In this document: positions 27,656 through 35,396 of the stretch, one piece after another | Numbering within the stretch: position 1 is the stretch's first letter | Layout of the letters: every line of letters begins with the position of its first letter | NCBI RefSeq assembly: GCF_004352915.1 | Contig: NZ_SJSY01000068.1 | Location: 1-64,000, forward strand | Reading direction: 5' to 3' | DNA from: Flavobacterium zhairuonense | GTDB lineage: Bacteria; Bacteroidota; Bacteroidia; Flavobacteriales; Flavobacteriaceae | DNA: 64,000 nucleotides | Made by a program: the position numbers and the translations under genes | The notes under the pieces: generated by a model | The model's input: the letters and a program-made list of their open reading frames with translations, nothing else | Database searches by the model: none | Told to the model about the DNA's origin: nothing

Positions 27656-27727
27656 AATGTCCAGTCCCGCTTTCGCCTTTATCTCTCCGTTCCACTGCGA
27701 GGATATCGGCTCTATCGGGGCTAGATG
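27656..27727. repeat. Dispersed palindromic element
   Basis: Contains GTCCCGCTTTCGCCTTTATCTC, a GGATATCGGCTCTATCGGGGCTAG section and a short central palindrome. It is related to the elements at 4941-5010 and 36895-36966 through the ATATCGGCT/GCTATATC and GGGGCTAG parts. Confidence 0.55.
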
Positions 27728-27769
27728 AGAAGTTTTGTTTTTTTCGAGTAATAAAAAACCGATTACGAT

Positions 27770-28135
27770 TTAGTCACTTACTTTTTTATACTCAAAAGTG
27801 CCCACTTCAGGATTTGAGATACTGCGTTTTTCGCTGTCAAAAGAATTAATTTTAAATACAACGGGCAGAATAACAGAAACGATCGTCAACTGAGAATTGT
27901 CGCTTGATAATTTCCATTTTGCTTTATGAGATTCATCGCCAATTATACTTTCGAAATCACCATTTTCGCTAAAAACCTGAAAAACCTGATCTGTTTTAAA
28001 ACGTTTTTTAATGTCTTTTTCTTTTCCGTTTTTGGTCCATTTTACCAATTGCCATTTTCCAATTAATTCTTTAGAAGTTTGAGCCGTGGCAGATAATCCT
28101 ATTAAAAATACAAAAGCTAAAAATAATTTTCTCAT
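27770..28135 (-). CDS. Small exported lipocalin-like protein
   Basis: 121 residues with a signal peptide (LFLAFVFLIGLSATAQ), then LIGKWQLVKWTKNGKEKDI, the GxW start of lipocalin-like small beta-barrels. It continues with alternating strands (VFQVFSENGDFESI, HKAKWKLSSDNSQLTIV). Such short proteins are common in Flavobacteriaceae, with unknown ligands. Confidence 0.72.
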   Translation of the reverse strand: MRKLFLAFVFLIGLSATAQTSKELIGKWQLVKWTKNGKEKDIKKRFKTDQVFQVFSENGDFESIIGDESHKAKWKLSSDNSQLTIVSVILPVVFKINSFDSEKRSISNPEVGTFEYKKVSD

Positions 28136-28216
28136 TACTAAAGTTTTAAAGTTGAATTTTAAATTTAGTGATTTTTGTTGATTTGAAAGAAAATTAAACG
28201 TTAAGTCTGTAGTTTT

Positions 28217-28693
28217 TTAGTTTGATAATAACTTATTAATCAGTACAATTTGCCTCTTATGACGCAAAACATGTACAATAGCATGCTCCATTAATTGTTC
28301 AATATCATAAAGTTGTCCCCACGAAGTCATCATTTTTAATGAATTGTCATATTGTTCTAGTTCATTGTCTTTAATTTCTCTGAGAACATTTTCAGTATAT
28401 TCAAAAACATGGGTTAAGTCGTTCAAATATCCTTCAATAGTTGAATGGAAAACTTTTTCGGGGCGGTTAATAGTTTGACCTTTTAGATTTTGAATATTTA
28501 TTGCATAGATATAACCAGATCTCACAACATGTGATAAAATTGTTTGTATCGATTTACAATCTTCGTTTGTTGTTTTTTCGTCTATGATTTTTGTTAAAGC
28601 ATTATCGGAAATGGGTTTAATAACATCTTTAAGATCATTAATTGCTTGTTCGTAAATGTCAAGCAATGCTCCAACGGCGCCTTGTCTATTCAT
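28217..28693 (-). CDS. DinB-like four-helix protein
   Basis: 158 residues matching the DinB/YfiT-like metalloenzyme fold: LLDIYEQAINDLKDVI, the first metal histidine in ILSHVVRSGYIYA (about residue 54), and the distal pair in LMEHAIVHVLRHKRQIVLI (about 136-144). Members are often thiol-dependent transferases (bacillithiol or mycothiol in other phyla), but the reaction here is unknown. Next to a small membrane protein, 7 bp away, likely in one transcript. Confidence 0.83.
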   Translation of the reverse strand: MNRQGAVGALLDIYEQAINDLKDVIKPISDNALTKIIDEKTTNEDCKSIQTILSHVVRSGYIYAINIQNLKGQTINRPEKVFHSTIEGYLNDLTHVFEYTENVLREIKDNELEQYDNSLKMMTSWGQLYDIEQLMEHAIVHVLRHKRQIVLINKLLSN

Positions 28694-28700
28694 TTTTTAG

Positions 28701-29063
28701 TTATGAAAATTTGTTTTTAATCTGATAAATAATCTCCCAAAAGATAACAGCAAAAACAGCATTTGCAAGTATAGCCGTTTTAACCTGATACGGGTCATAC
28801 TCAAAAAGCAAATGCAAGTTTGTAAACTTCAAAGCCAGAAAAAGTGCCAATGTTGCAATCGCTATAGCGTAGATTACATTTAATATAGGTTTCCATTTTA
28901 AAGCCACAAAAGCATAAATAATATTGAAAACCGCATAACCGAATCCTAACGTTATAAAAGGATCAGTTTCTAATTTTTCACCTATCTTTAAAATAATCGG
29001 TGTTGAAATTAGATATAAAAAGAAAAGTATTGAATAAGAAAGAATTCGTATTTGTGGTTTCAT
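28701..29063 (-). CDS. Small multi-pass membrane protein, unknown
   Basis: 120 residues with four likely transmembrane helices (ILSYSILFFLYLISTPIIL, FGYAVFNIIYAFVAL, VIYAIAIATLALFLALKF, ILANAVFAVIFWEIIYQI). I do not recognise the family. Seven bases separate its stop from the downstream DinB gene. Confidence 0.7.
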   Translation of the reverse strand: MKPQIRILSYSILFFLYLISTPIILKIGEKLETDPFITLGFGYAVFNIIYAFVALKWKPILNVIYAIAIATLALFLALKFTNLHLLFEYDPYQVKTAILANAVFAVIFWEIIYQIKNKFS

Positions 29064-29161
29064 TTTTTATTATTTAAGATGAAGTTTTGCAATTGCAAAA
29101 GTAATTCGAAAAGATGAATTCTAAATGAAGTTAATTCACTCTTTAGATGTTCTTCGATGTT

Positions 29162-29611
29162 TTATGGCAATAGTTTTTCTATTTTTTCTTCTGATTTTTC
29201 TTTTAAAACGCTATCAGGTTTGAAACTCCAAATGATTAGAAATTTTCCTTTTACAACATATTCTTCTGGATGTTCATCAGTTGGCTGACCGTCTTTTCCC
29301 CAAAGTAATCCTTGAAGAAAACGATCTCCTTTAAAAACATGATCAAATTCAAAATACATAATCGAACCACGATCGCCTTTGCTTCTAAAATTCTGAATCG
29401 CTTTGCTTTTTACAGTTCCAACAATATTGCTGTAGGTTTCAATATCATTATAAAAAGTGCAGGCTTGTGGCGTGATGCAAATATTACCGTCGTTGAAAGT
29501 ATAGGCTTTCGGAATTTCTTTTGGCTTTAATTTTAAATCAGCGATAGTTTGACTGAATGAATTGATTGAAAGCAATAAAAATAGTGCTGATAGGGAAATT
29601 GTAATTTTCAT
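29162..29611 (-). CDS. Exported protein of unknown function
   Basis: 149 residues with a signal peptide (LFLLLSINSFSQ). Two cysteines in GNICITPQACTFY (about 49-58) could form a disulfide in the periplasm. GKFLIIWSFKPDS and a charged C-terminal helix follow. No known family is recognised. Confidence 0.7.
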   Translation of the reverse strand: MKITISLSALFLLLSINSFSQTIADLKLKPKEIPKAYTFNDGNICITPQACTFYNDIETYSNIVGTVKSKAIQNFRSKGDRGSIMYFEFDHVFKGDRFLQGLLWGKDGQPTDEHPEEYVVKGKFLIIWSFKPDSVLKEKSEEKIEKLLP

Positions 29612-29659
29612 GATTTGAGATTTGGGTTTGCTAAGCTAAAATAGGATTTTTGTAAAGAA

Positions 29660-30040
29660 CTAAATGAGATTTTTGTTAATTATCTCTTTAGCAATTTCAA
29701 AAACTTCTTCGTCGACTTCATCTTTTGTTGGATTTCGTGAAATTCTTTTAATTTCATTCCATACGATTTCATTTTTAATAATTTCTCCAAAGGTCAGAAG
29801 AATCCAATATTTCCAAACTTGATCTTCACTTTGTAAGATTTTCAATATTTCAAGCGAAATCTTTTCCGTGTGCGGAATTAAAAGTTCTGCAATTGATTTA
29901 CTAATTGGCCAGTTCATATCTTGCAACCATTCAAGTAAATTTGGAATAATTGGTTCAATTTGATCAAAAGAAAGACCTTTTAGTTTTTCAACTGTTTCAA
30001 AATCAAATTTATCTTTTGGAATTAAATTTTTGATTTTCAT
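29660..30040 (-). CDS. DUF5071 family protein
   Basis: 126 residues opening with LIPKDKFDFETVEKLKGLSFDQIEPIIPNLLEWLQDMNWPISKSIAELL, the pattern of DUF5071 proteins. It is all-helical, like a short HEAT-repeat stack. Cytoplasmic; no function is known. Such proteins occur in polymorphic-toxin immunity contexts in some genomes, but no toxin is seen here. Confidence 0.8.
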   Translation of the reverse strand: MKIKNLIPKDKFDFETVEKLKGLSFDQIEPIIPNLLEWLQDMNWPISKSIAELLIPHTEKISLEILKILQSEDQVWKYWILLTFGEIIKNEIVWNEIKRISRNPTKDEVDEEVFEIAKEIINKNLI

Positions 30041-30130
30041 ATTTAATTCTTTTAATTCGGTTCAGTTTTATTTATTACTATTTAACAGTTATTTTATTTC
30101 ATTTTTGAAGTTGCTTTAAAGATGCAAACT

Positions 30131-30949
30131 TTACGCCGATATTTTATCCGTATCATTTTCATCTTCTAAAATATAATTCGAAGGCGTTTTTCCTAAATGT
30201 TTTTTGAACATAAAAATAAAAGCGCTGGCAGTTTCATAACCTAAATCTAAAGCGATTTCTTTTATCGATTGTTTTTCACCCAAACGTTTAATCGCTTCAA
30301 GCAATTTTAAACGCGTGCGCCAATCACTAAAATTCATTCCTAATTCTTTAATAAATAAGCGCGATAAAGTACGACTGCTCATAAACGAAAGTTCGGCATA
30401 ATGATCAATCGTGTGTTTGCTTGCGACATCGCTCATTAAAAGTTCAACGACTTTTTGCAGTCTTTCATTATTTGTCGTGGGCAAAAAAGTAGCACTTGGT
30501 TCAATCAATGCAAGTTCATCTAGGAAAACGGCAATAATTCGGCGTTGTGAAGCAGTGAGGTTTCCATCAGTTCCAAAAGAAATAATTTTGAAAACCAACT
30601 GTTTTAAAAACATTGGAATATCAAAAGAAAAACTATTTGTTGGCAATCCTTCTATAGCTGACGGATCAATAAAAACGCTGTAATAATTAACATCTTTCTG
30701 AAAAGTAACCTGATGCTCGACACCGCCCGGAAGCCACAACCCTTGTAACGGATTCACAACCCAAATATGATTTCCAACGACAACGTTCATTACGCCACGA
30801 GTAGCATAAATCAATTGCCCGCGAGGATGAGAGTGCGAAATGCACATTTCGTTGTTAACCATTTCAGTATAACCAATAACAGGAATTAATGGATTCACTT
30901 GATATCCATAATCCTGTGCCATTCTATATGTCCGAATCTGATTATTCAT
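30131..30949 (-). CDS. AraC-family regulator with cupin sensor
   Basis: 272 residues. N-terminal cupin-like domain: ISHSHPRGQLIYATRGVMNVVV and WLPGGVEHQVTF. C-terminal pair of helix-turn-helix motifs (about 160-262): SSRTLSRLFIKELGMNFSDWRTRLKLLEAIKRLG and IKEIALDLGYETASAFIFMFKKHLGKTPSNY. It is divergent from an MFS pump 100 bp away, which it probably regulates. A TATATTTG box lies only 5 bp before the ATG, so the mRNA may be leaderless or start at an inner ATG (MAQDYG). Confidence 0.92.
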   Translation of the reverse strand: MNNQIRTYRMAQDYGYQVNPLIPVIGYTEMVNNEMCISHSHPRGQLIYATRGVMNVVVGNHIWVVNPLQGLWLPGGVEHQVTFQKDVNYYSVFIDPSAIEGLPTNSFSFDIPMFLKQLVFKIISFGTDGNLTASQRRIIAVFLDELALIEPSATFLPTTNNERLQKVVELLMSDVASKHTIDHYAELSFMSSRTLSRLFIKELGMNFSDWRTRLKLLEAIKRLGEKQSIKEIALDLGYETASAFIFMFKKHLGKTPSNYILEDENDTDKISA

Positions 30950-30953
30950 TGTC

Positions 30954-30961
30954 CAAATATA
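30954..30961 (-). promoter_or_regulatory. -7 box very close to the AraC-family start
   Basis: Minus-strand TATATTTG matches TAnnTTTG, but it ends 5 bp before the annotated ATG. That leaves almost no 5' leader. A CAA at 30987 gives a poor -33 spacing of 25. Confidence 0.45.
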
Positions 30962-31049
30962 GCAATTTTGACATTTTAATTTGTTTCAATTTTGTAAAAA
31001 AATAATACAGCTGTTATTTTTAAAATCAAGATTAACCTAAAAACAACTC

Positions 31050-32258
31050 ATGGAAACCGTTAAAGTACAACCAGAAGTAATTAAAAAAACAACGTATTCA
31101 ATACTTTTTATAATCAGTTTTTCGCATTTGATAAATGACCTTTTACAAGCTGTTGTTCCGTCAATTTATCCTTTAATAAAAGAGAATTTCGGACTGAGTT
31201 TTACTCAAATCGGAATTATCACTTTTGCCTATCAAATCGTGGCGTCTATTTTACAACCGTTCGTCGGAATGTATACGGATAAAAATTCTAAACCTTATTC
31301 ATTGATTGTCGGAATGTGTTTCACCATGACCGGATTATTTCTGGTTTCCATTGCAACAAGTTTTACTTTCTTATTGCTGTCAGTCAGTTTAATCGGAATA
31401 GGATCTTCGATTTTTCATCCGGAATCTTCGAGAGTGGCGCATTTGGCTTCTGGCGGAAAAAAAGGATTGGCGCAGTCGATTTTTCAATTAGGAGGAAATG
31501 CCGGAAGCGCAATCGGACCTTTATTAGCAGCGTTTATAATCATTCCGCATGGACAAAGTTATGTGGCTTGGTTTTGTATTATCGCTTTAGTCGGAATTTT
31601 TGCTTTGTATAAAATCGCGCTTTGGTACACGGAACATTTATCTGAAAGAAATGCCAATAAAGCCGCGCATAAAATCGAAACCCATCATTTGTCTAAAAAC
31701 AGAGTAATTGCTTCGCTGGTTATTTTATTGGTTTTGATTTTCTCTAAATACTTTTACATGAGCAGTATTACGAGTTATTATACGTTCTTTTTGATTGATA
31801 AATTTCACATTTCGATTCAGCAATCTCAGGTTTATTTGTTTTTATTTTCAGGTGCTGTCGCAGCAGGAACTTTGATTGGCGGACCAATTGGAGATCGTTT
31901 TGGAAGAAAATATGTAATCTGGGTTTCAATTCTTGGAGTTGCGCCATTTACTTTGATGCTACCTTATGTGGATTTATTTTGGGTCGGAACTTTATCTGTA
32001 ATTATCGGATTGATTCTTTCTTCGGCATTCTCCGCAATTCTAGTTTACGCAACCGAATTATTGCCAGGAAAAGTTGGTTTAGTAGCCGGTCTTTTCTTTG
32101 GTTTTGCTTTTGGAATGGGAGGTTTAGGCTCTGCAGTTTTAGGTAAAATAGCCGATGCAACGAGTATAGAATATGTTTTTAAAATTTGTGCGTTTCTGCC
32201 GTTGATTGGGATTATTACTGGGTTTTTACCGAATATTGAAGGGAAAAAGAAAATTTAA
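31050..32258 (+). CDS. MFS efflux protein, fosmidomycin-resistance (Fsr) type
   Basis: 402 residues with twelve membrane segments. The start SFSHLINDLLQAVVPSIYPLIKENFGLSFTQIG and FQLGGNAGSAIGPLLAA, plus IGDRFGRKYVIW between TM8 and TM9, match the Fsr subgroup of drug exporters. The natural substrate is unknown. It is divergent from an AraC-type regulator, a common pump/regulator pair, and has a good terminator. Confidence 0.9.
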   Translation: METVKVQPEVIKKTTYSILFIISFSHLINDLLQAVVPSIYPLIKENFGLSFTQIGIITFAYQIVASILQPFVGMYTDKNSKPYSLIVGMCFTMTGLFLVSIATSFTFLLLSVSLIGIGSSIFHPESSRVAHLASGGKKGLAQSIFQLGGNAGSAIGPLLAAFIIIPHGQSYVAWFCIIALVGIFALYKIALWYTEHLSERNANKAAHKIETHHLSKNRVIASLVILLVLIFSKYFYMSSITSYYTFFLIDKFHISIQQSQVYLFLFSGAVAAGTLIGGPIGDRFGRKYVIWVSILGVAPFTLMLPYVDLFWVGTLSVIIGLILSSAFSAILVYATELLPGKVGLVAGLFFGFAFGMGGLGSAVLGKIADATSIEYVFKICAFLPLIGIITGFLPNIEGKKKI

Positions 32259-32302
32259 TTGCGTCCAGCTTTAGCTGGATGAGAAAATGATAAAGAAGTT
32301 TA

Positions 32303-32347
32303 AGGCTTTAGCCAAATTATTCACAATTTGGCTAAAGCCTTTTTTTC
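32303..32347 (+). terminator. Terminator of the MFS gene, in a repeat element
   Basis: Perfect 16-bp stem AGGCTTTAGCCAAATT / AATTTGGCTAAAGCCT with a T run. It is flanked by the small palindrome TCCAGCTTTAGCTGGA (32264-32279) and by CAGTTAAAACTGGAGGCAAC further on, which suggests it is part of a dispersed element. Confidence 0.8.
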
Positions 32348-32489
32348 ATTTTGACATATTCCTTCAGTTAAAACTGGAGGCAACTTATAAAAAATATTTT
32401 CTTTTTGCTTGTTAACGCGAGCGTCTCTTTCTCGCTAGTAGGAGGTTATGTTTTTTTTGATTATTATATTTATTGACATATCTACTAGA

Positions 32490-34247
32490 TTAGTGAAGTA
32501 TTTGTCTAGGTAATCTAACTTTTAAATACTCTTCTAATTTCTGTGATCTTAATGATCCAAACATTATATCTTGGGCAATAAAAAAATCATCAATCGTGAT
32601 TTTATTATCTCCATCCATATCTATAGCGTCATTAGACATAAAATCTAAAATTGAGTTTAAAATAAAAGTAAGGTAGTATTTCATGTGAGAAATATTTACG
32701 TGAATATTATTTTTTATTGCCGCATTATGAACAATTTCATTTCTAATTCTGTATAATCTAGTTAAATTCCAACGAATATTCTCAGAGTGCTTTCTTATTG
32801 CGGTACTAATATTACTCGGATCTTGTACCCATTTTTGGAAATAGAGGGCTCTAAATTTTAAAAGTTCATTATCTGTGTTTGCAATAATCTCATTGTATTT
32901 ATTATTTTTTGTTAAATAAAGTAAAGAATCATCAAAATCAGTAATAGATTGATCTAAATTGTGTCTTCTTAAAGTATTGTGAAAATCTAACAAATTTCGT
33001 TTTGCATATATTAAAGAATGAGAAGTCGAATAGTACTTACGTATGCGATCAATAGTTTTCTCTTCGGCATTAAAGGAAGTAAAAATATATTCCAAACCTA
33101 TCCAATAATTTAGTAGTTTAGTTTCAAGTTCTGGAGATTCACCTCCAGTTCTTAAGTATCTTATTGCAGAAAAAATTTTGTCATATGAGTCTGCGTCTAT
33201 ATTATTAGAATTTATTTTTTTGATTTTATTAAGTAAACGTTCAAATGAATTTTCCGTATAATCGATATAAGCATCAATTTGATAATTCACTGGAATTGTT
33301 CTTGATTTAGAAGGATCTTCTTCCCCAATTACTGCTGCTTTATCATAGATATCAATGCTTAAACTATTGTGTCCTAAGTGATATAAATCTAAGTCTTTTG
33401 ATAATTTTTCTCTTGTTATCTCTAATGCTTTAAATGGATCAAGAGAAGAGACTTTTAAGGCAATCATCTTTGACATTTTATTATCTTCAAGGAAATCATA
33501 AACTCTTTGAGAAACTATAGGTTTAAATTCCTTTCTTATTTTTTTATTAATAACTAAATAGTTGGGATCTATTTTTTGAAGTTGTGATATTTCAAAATTA
33601 TGGCTTTGAATACTAAATAAAACTTTGAAATTCTCTGCTTGACGATTTTTTAATGTAATCCACTCATTATACCTTTCAGAAAATCCATAATTAGCATCTT
33701 TTTTGTATATAAATAATACTTGAAATAAATTATATAAATAATTTTTTGCATAACCTTTGTTAATGAGTTCAGTAAATAAATAGTTCAGATGTAGTAGTAC
33801 TTTTTTTATTTCATTATAAATTAAATCATCACTTTGCGTGTCATCAAAATTATTTAAAGAGTTTTCAATTTCATCAAATAAATACTCAAGATAATTTGAA
33901 TTTTCTTGAAGTATAATTCTACAAGCTTGAACAATTCTAGAATAATTCTCTTTTTTTGTACTTTTTAATAGCTCTAAAAAATATTGTCTATTTACTTTTG
34001 AGAATTTAAGTCCATCATTGTTTTCATTCAAAATATTTGCCAGTTCTGCAGCGGTTGCCTGTGAATAATCATTATTGGTCAAATAAGTTAATTGGCATGT
34101 TGAAACTAATTCTTCAATTAAAGATTTTGGATTATGAAGCCTCAATTTATAAGAGTCTAAACTTCCTTTATAAAGTAATTCACTAGTTTTGGCAATAAAA
34201 ATTCGTTGAATTTTGTTTACAGGATAATTTAAGATAATATTTTGCAT
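32490..34247 (-). CDS. Orphan protein with HEPN-like C-terminal region and EF-hand-like loop
   Basis: 585 residues from the ATG at 34245-34247. A longer in-frame version from 34325 runs through a probable RNA gene and is rejected. No signal peptide. Residues 1-350 are helical and not recognised. Residues 365-535 resemble the ApeA/HEPN group: KLLNYWIGLEYIF, then R-I-R-N-E-I-V-H (R502 to H507), which fits the RNxxxH motif of HEPN ribonucleases. DMDGDNKITIDD (543-554) fits a calcium-binding EF-hand/dockerin-like loop. The gene is AT-rich, flanked by repeats and without operon partners, which suggests acquisition. A defence or RNase role is inference only. Confidence 0.7.
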   Translation of the reverse strand: MQNIILNYPVNKIQRIFIAKTSELLYKGSLDSYKLRLHNPKSLIEELVSTCQLTYLTNNDYSQATAAELANILNENNDGLKFSKVNRQYFLELLKSTKKENYSRIVQACRIILQENSNYLEYLFDEIENSLNNFDDTQSDDLIYNEIKKVLLHLNYLFTELINKGYAKNYLYNLFQVLFIYKKDANYGFSERYNEWITLKNRQAENFKVLFSIQSHNFEISQLQKIDPNYLVINKKIRKEFKPIVSQRVYDFLEDNKMSKMIALKVSSLDPFKALEITREKLSKDLDLYHLGHNSLSIDIYDKAAVIGEEDPSKSRTIPVNYQIDAYIDYTENSFERLLNKIKKINSNNIDADSYDKIFSAIRYLRTGGESPELETKLLNYWIGLEYIFTSFNAEEKTIDRIRKYYSTSHSLIYAKRNLLDFHNTLRRHNLDQSITDFDDSLLYLTKNNKYNEIIANTDNELLKFRALYFQKWVQDPSNISTAIRKHSENIRWNLTRLYRIRNEIVHNAAIKNNIHVNISHMKYYLTFILNSILDFMSNDAIDMDGDNKITIDDFFIAQDIMFGSLRSQKLEEYLKVRLPRQILH

Positions 34248-34274
34248 AATTATTGTAAGTTCTTTATACCTTTG
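34241..34274 (+). promoter_or_regulatory. Candidate plus-strand promoter for a small RNA
   Basis: TTTG at 34241-34244, a 22-bp spacer, then TACCTTTG at 34267-34274, matching the Bacteroidota -33/-7 pattern. Transcription would begin near 34281. No protein gene follows on this strand, but a terminator does at 34365. Confidence 0.45.
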
Positions 34275-34280
34275 TAAAAG

Positions 34281-34396
34281 TAAACAATTAAAACAAAAAT
34301 ATAGAAAGGGGCTTGGAATTCTCATATTGCTTAGGTAATTTAGTTTTCCTTCCCCTAGGTACAGAAGGCTTATCTTTGTAAGATGAGCCTTTTTTT
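34281..34396 (+). ncRNA. Candidate small structured RNA, about 115 nt
   Basis: A plus-strand terminator at 34365-34396 (12-bp stem, 3-nt loop, seven Ts) has no upstream gene on its strand for 2 kb. Before it, GGGG-CTT-GGAA (34308-34318) can pair with TTCC-TT-CCCC (34346-34355), giving a rod with an internal loop. A promoter-like pair sits at 34241-34274. The layout resembles a 6S-type or similar small RNA. The class is not established from sequence alone. Confidence 0.45.
34365..34396 (+). terminator. Plus-strand terminator with no protein gene upstream
   Basis: AAGGCTTATCTT / AAGATGAGCCTT (one G-T pair), loop TGT, then seven Ts. On the minus strand there is no T run, so it acts on plus-strand transcripts. 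Confidence 0.85.
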
Positions 34397-34593
34397 ATTG
34401 TATATAATAAAAGGTCTTTCATATTATAAGTCTAGATTATAGAAGTTGAAAATATAAGATTTGTTTTTTGTCTTGCTTGTTGAAATTTTCATGTCGTTCT
34501 TTCTTATGCAAGATGGAAACATTATGTTAATTTCAGGTGAATTTTGATTTCTCTTAGTTGTATGTTCTTTTTAAATAATCTAAAATCTAAACA
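34397..34593. other. AT-rich spacer
   Basis: No gene, palindrome or promoter could be supported between the small-RNA terminator and the first 29-bp direct repeat. Confidence 0.4.
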
Positions 34594-34622
34594 AAAAAAA
34601 TCCCGCCTCAATTAAGAAACGG
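34594..34622. repeat. 29-bp direct repeat, distal copy
   Basis: An exact copy of 35337-35365 (core TCCCGCCTCAATTAAGAAAC). Unlike the lysA-side copy it is followed by AACTT instead of GATTA. On the minus strand it can still form a weaker hairpin (AGTTCCG with CGGGATT, two G-U pairs) before a T run, so it may end the small downstream ORF. Confidence 0.9.
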
Positions 34623-34646
34623 AACTTATGATATTTTTGTTTAAGA

Positions 34647-34802
34647 TTAAAAACTAAGTTTAAACTCAATTTTATTTATTTCATCTTGTTTTCCAGACTT
34701 AAATTCGATATTTTTAAGATTATCGAGAGATGCATCCACAATAATTTTTGAGTCTTTAATTGTTGATCTTTTAGCCTTAATTATTTTTTTTATATTTTTC
34801 AT
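34647..34802 (-). CDS. Small basic protein coupled to DUF6934
   Basis: A 51-residue ORF, Lys-rich, opening MKNIKKIIKAKRSTIKDSKI and ending INKIEFKLSF. It is not in any family I recognise. Its ATG (34800-34802) overlaps the TGA of the frame-restored DUF6934 gene as ATGA, strong evidence for translational coupling and for a real gene. It lies 25 bp before the distal 29-bp repeat. It could be the partner of a two-component module (inference). Confidence 0.6.
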   Translation of the reverse strand: MKNIKKIIKAKRSTIKDSKIIVDASLDNLKNIEFKSGKQDEINKIEFKLSF

Positions 34803-35265
34803 TTTCTTTTAATTAAAAAACCATCATAGTCTTTTTTATAATCAAAAGGCTCATCTATGATTTTATTATTATCAATCATTCTTGCACCAAATAATCAAAA
34901 GTTTCTGATAATTCCTCTAGATTTAACATTATTGCCCTTTTGTAAGTATTTGTTCTTCTGGTATCACTCCCTCTAAAAAAGATGGTTATATGAGGATTTA
35001 CACTTGTAAATTCATAGGCAGTTTTTATTACAGTTGCTAAAACCATTCTAATATCTCCATTATCATTTGTGACTTGATCGTCTATAATGTATTTCTGTTT
35101 TAAAGAATCATATTTTAAATCTCCAAAACCAAGATTATAGACATTTGGATTTGTTGTAGAAGAATAAACAACTACTTTTTTGAAATTTCCTTTATGTCCT
35201 TTGCTTGTAAAATGAAACACTGTGGATAATTCATTTTTGATAAGAGCATATTTTCTGTAATTCAT
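34799..35265 (-). pseudogene. DUF6934 gene with an internal frameshift
   Basis: The open frame from 35265 gives 129 residues with DUF6934 features: FHFTSKGHKGNFKKVVVYSS, YNLGFGDL, NDNGDIRMVLATVIKTAYEFT and FFRGSDTRRTNTYKRAI. It stops early at 34876. In the next frame the sequence continues FGARMIDNNKIIDEP then YKKDYDGFLIKRK, the expected family ending, and stops at 34799-34801. One missing base in the TTT of TATTTG (about 34890) explains both. Restored length is 155 residues, normal for the family. It could be a true mutation, an assembly error or programmed frameshifting. The family's function is unknown. Confidence 0.82.
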
Positions 35266-35336
35266 TAATAAGTAAATTTCTTATAAAATTAAAGCTTTTA
35301 TAACCTGATATAATATTTTTTGAGATAAAATTGCAT

Positions 35337-35365
35337 AAAAAAATCCCGCCTCAATTAAGAAACGG
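35337..35365. repeat. 29-bp direct repeat, lysA-side copy
   Basis: Identical to 34594-34622. This copy is the working lysA terminator, so the repeat pair brackets the DUF6934 module and looks like a duplication made on insertion. Confidence 0.9.
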
Positions 35366-35370
35366 GATTA
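35341..35370 (-). terminator. Terminator of lysA
   Basis: Stem AATCCCG / CGGGATT with a 14-nt loop and a minus-strand T run, about 27 bp after the lysA stop. Confidence 0.8.
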
Positions 35371-35396
35371 GGGTGATATTCCTTTTTTTTCTATTG

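Noticed and set aside
34248-34325. N-terminal extension of the HEPN-like protein (MRIPSPFLYF...)
   Set aside because: It overlaps the small-RNA candidate, and the internal ATG at 34247 gives a more normal start.
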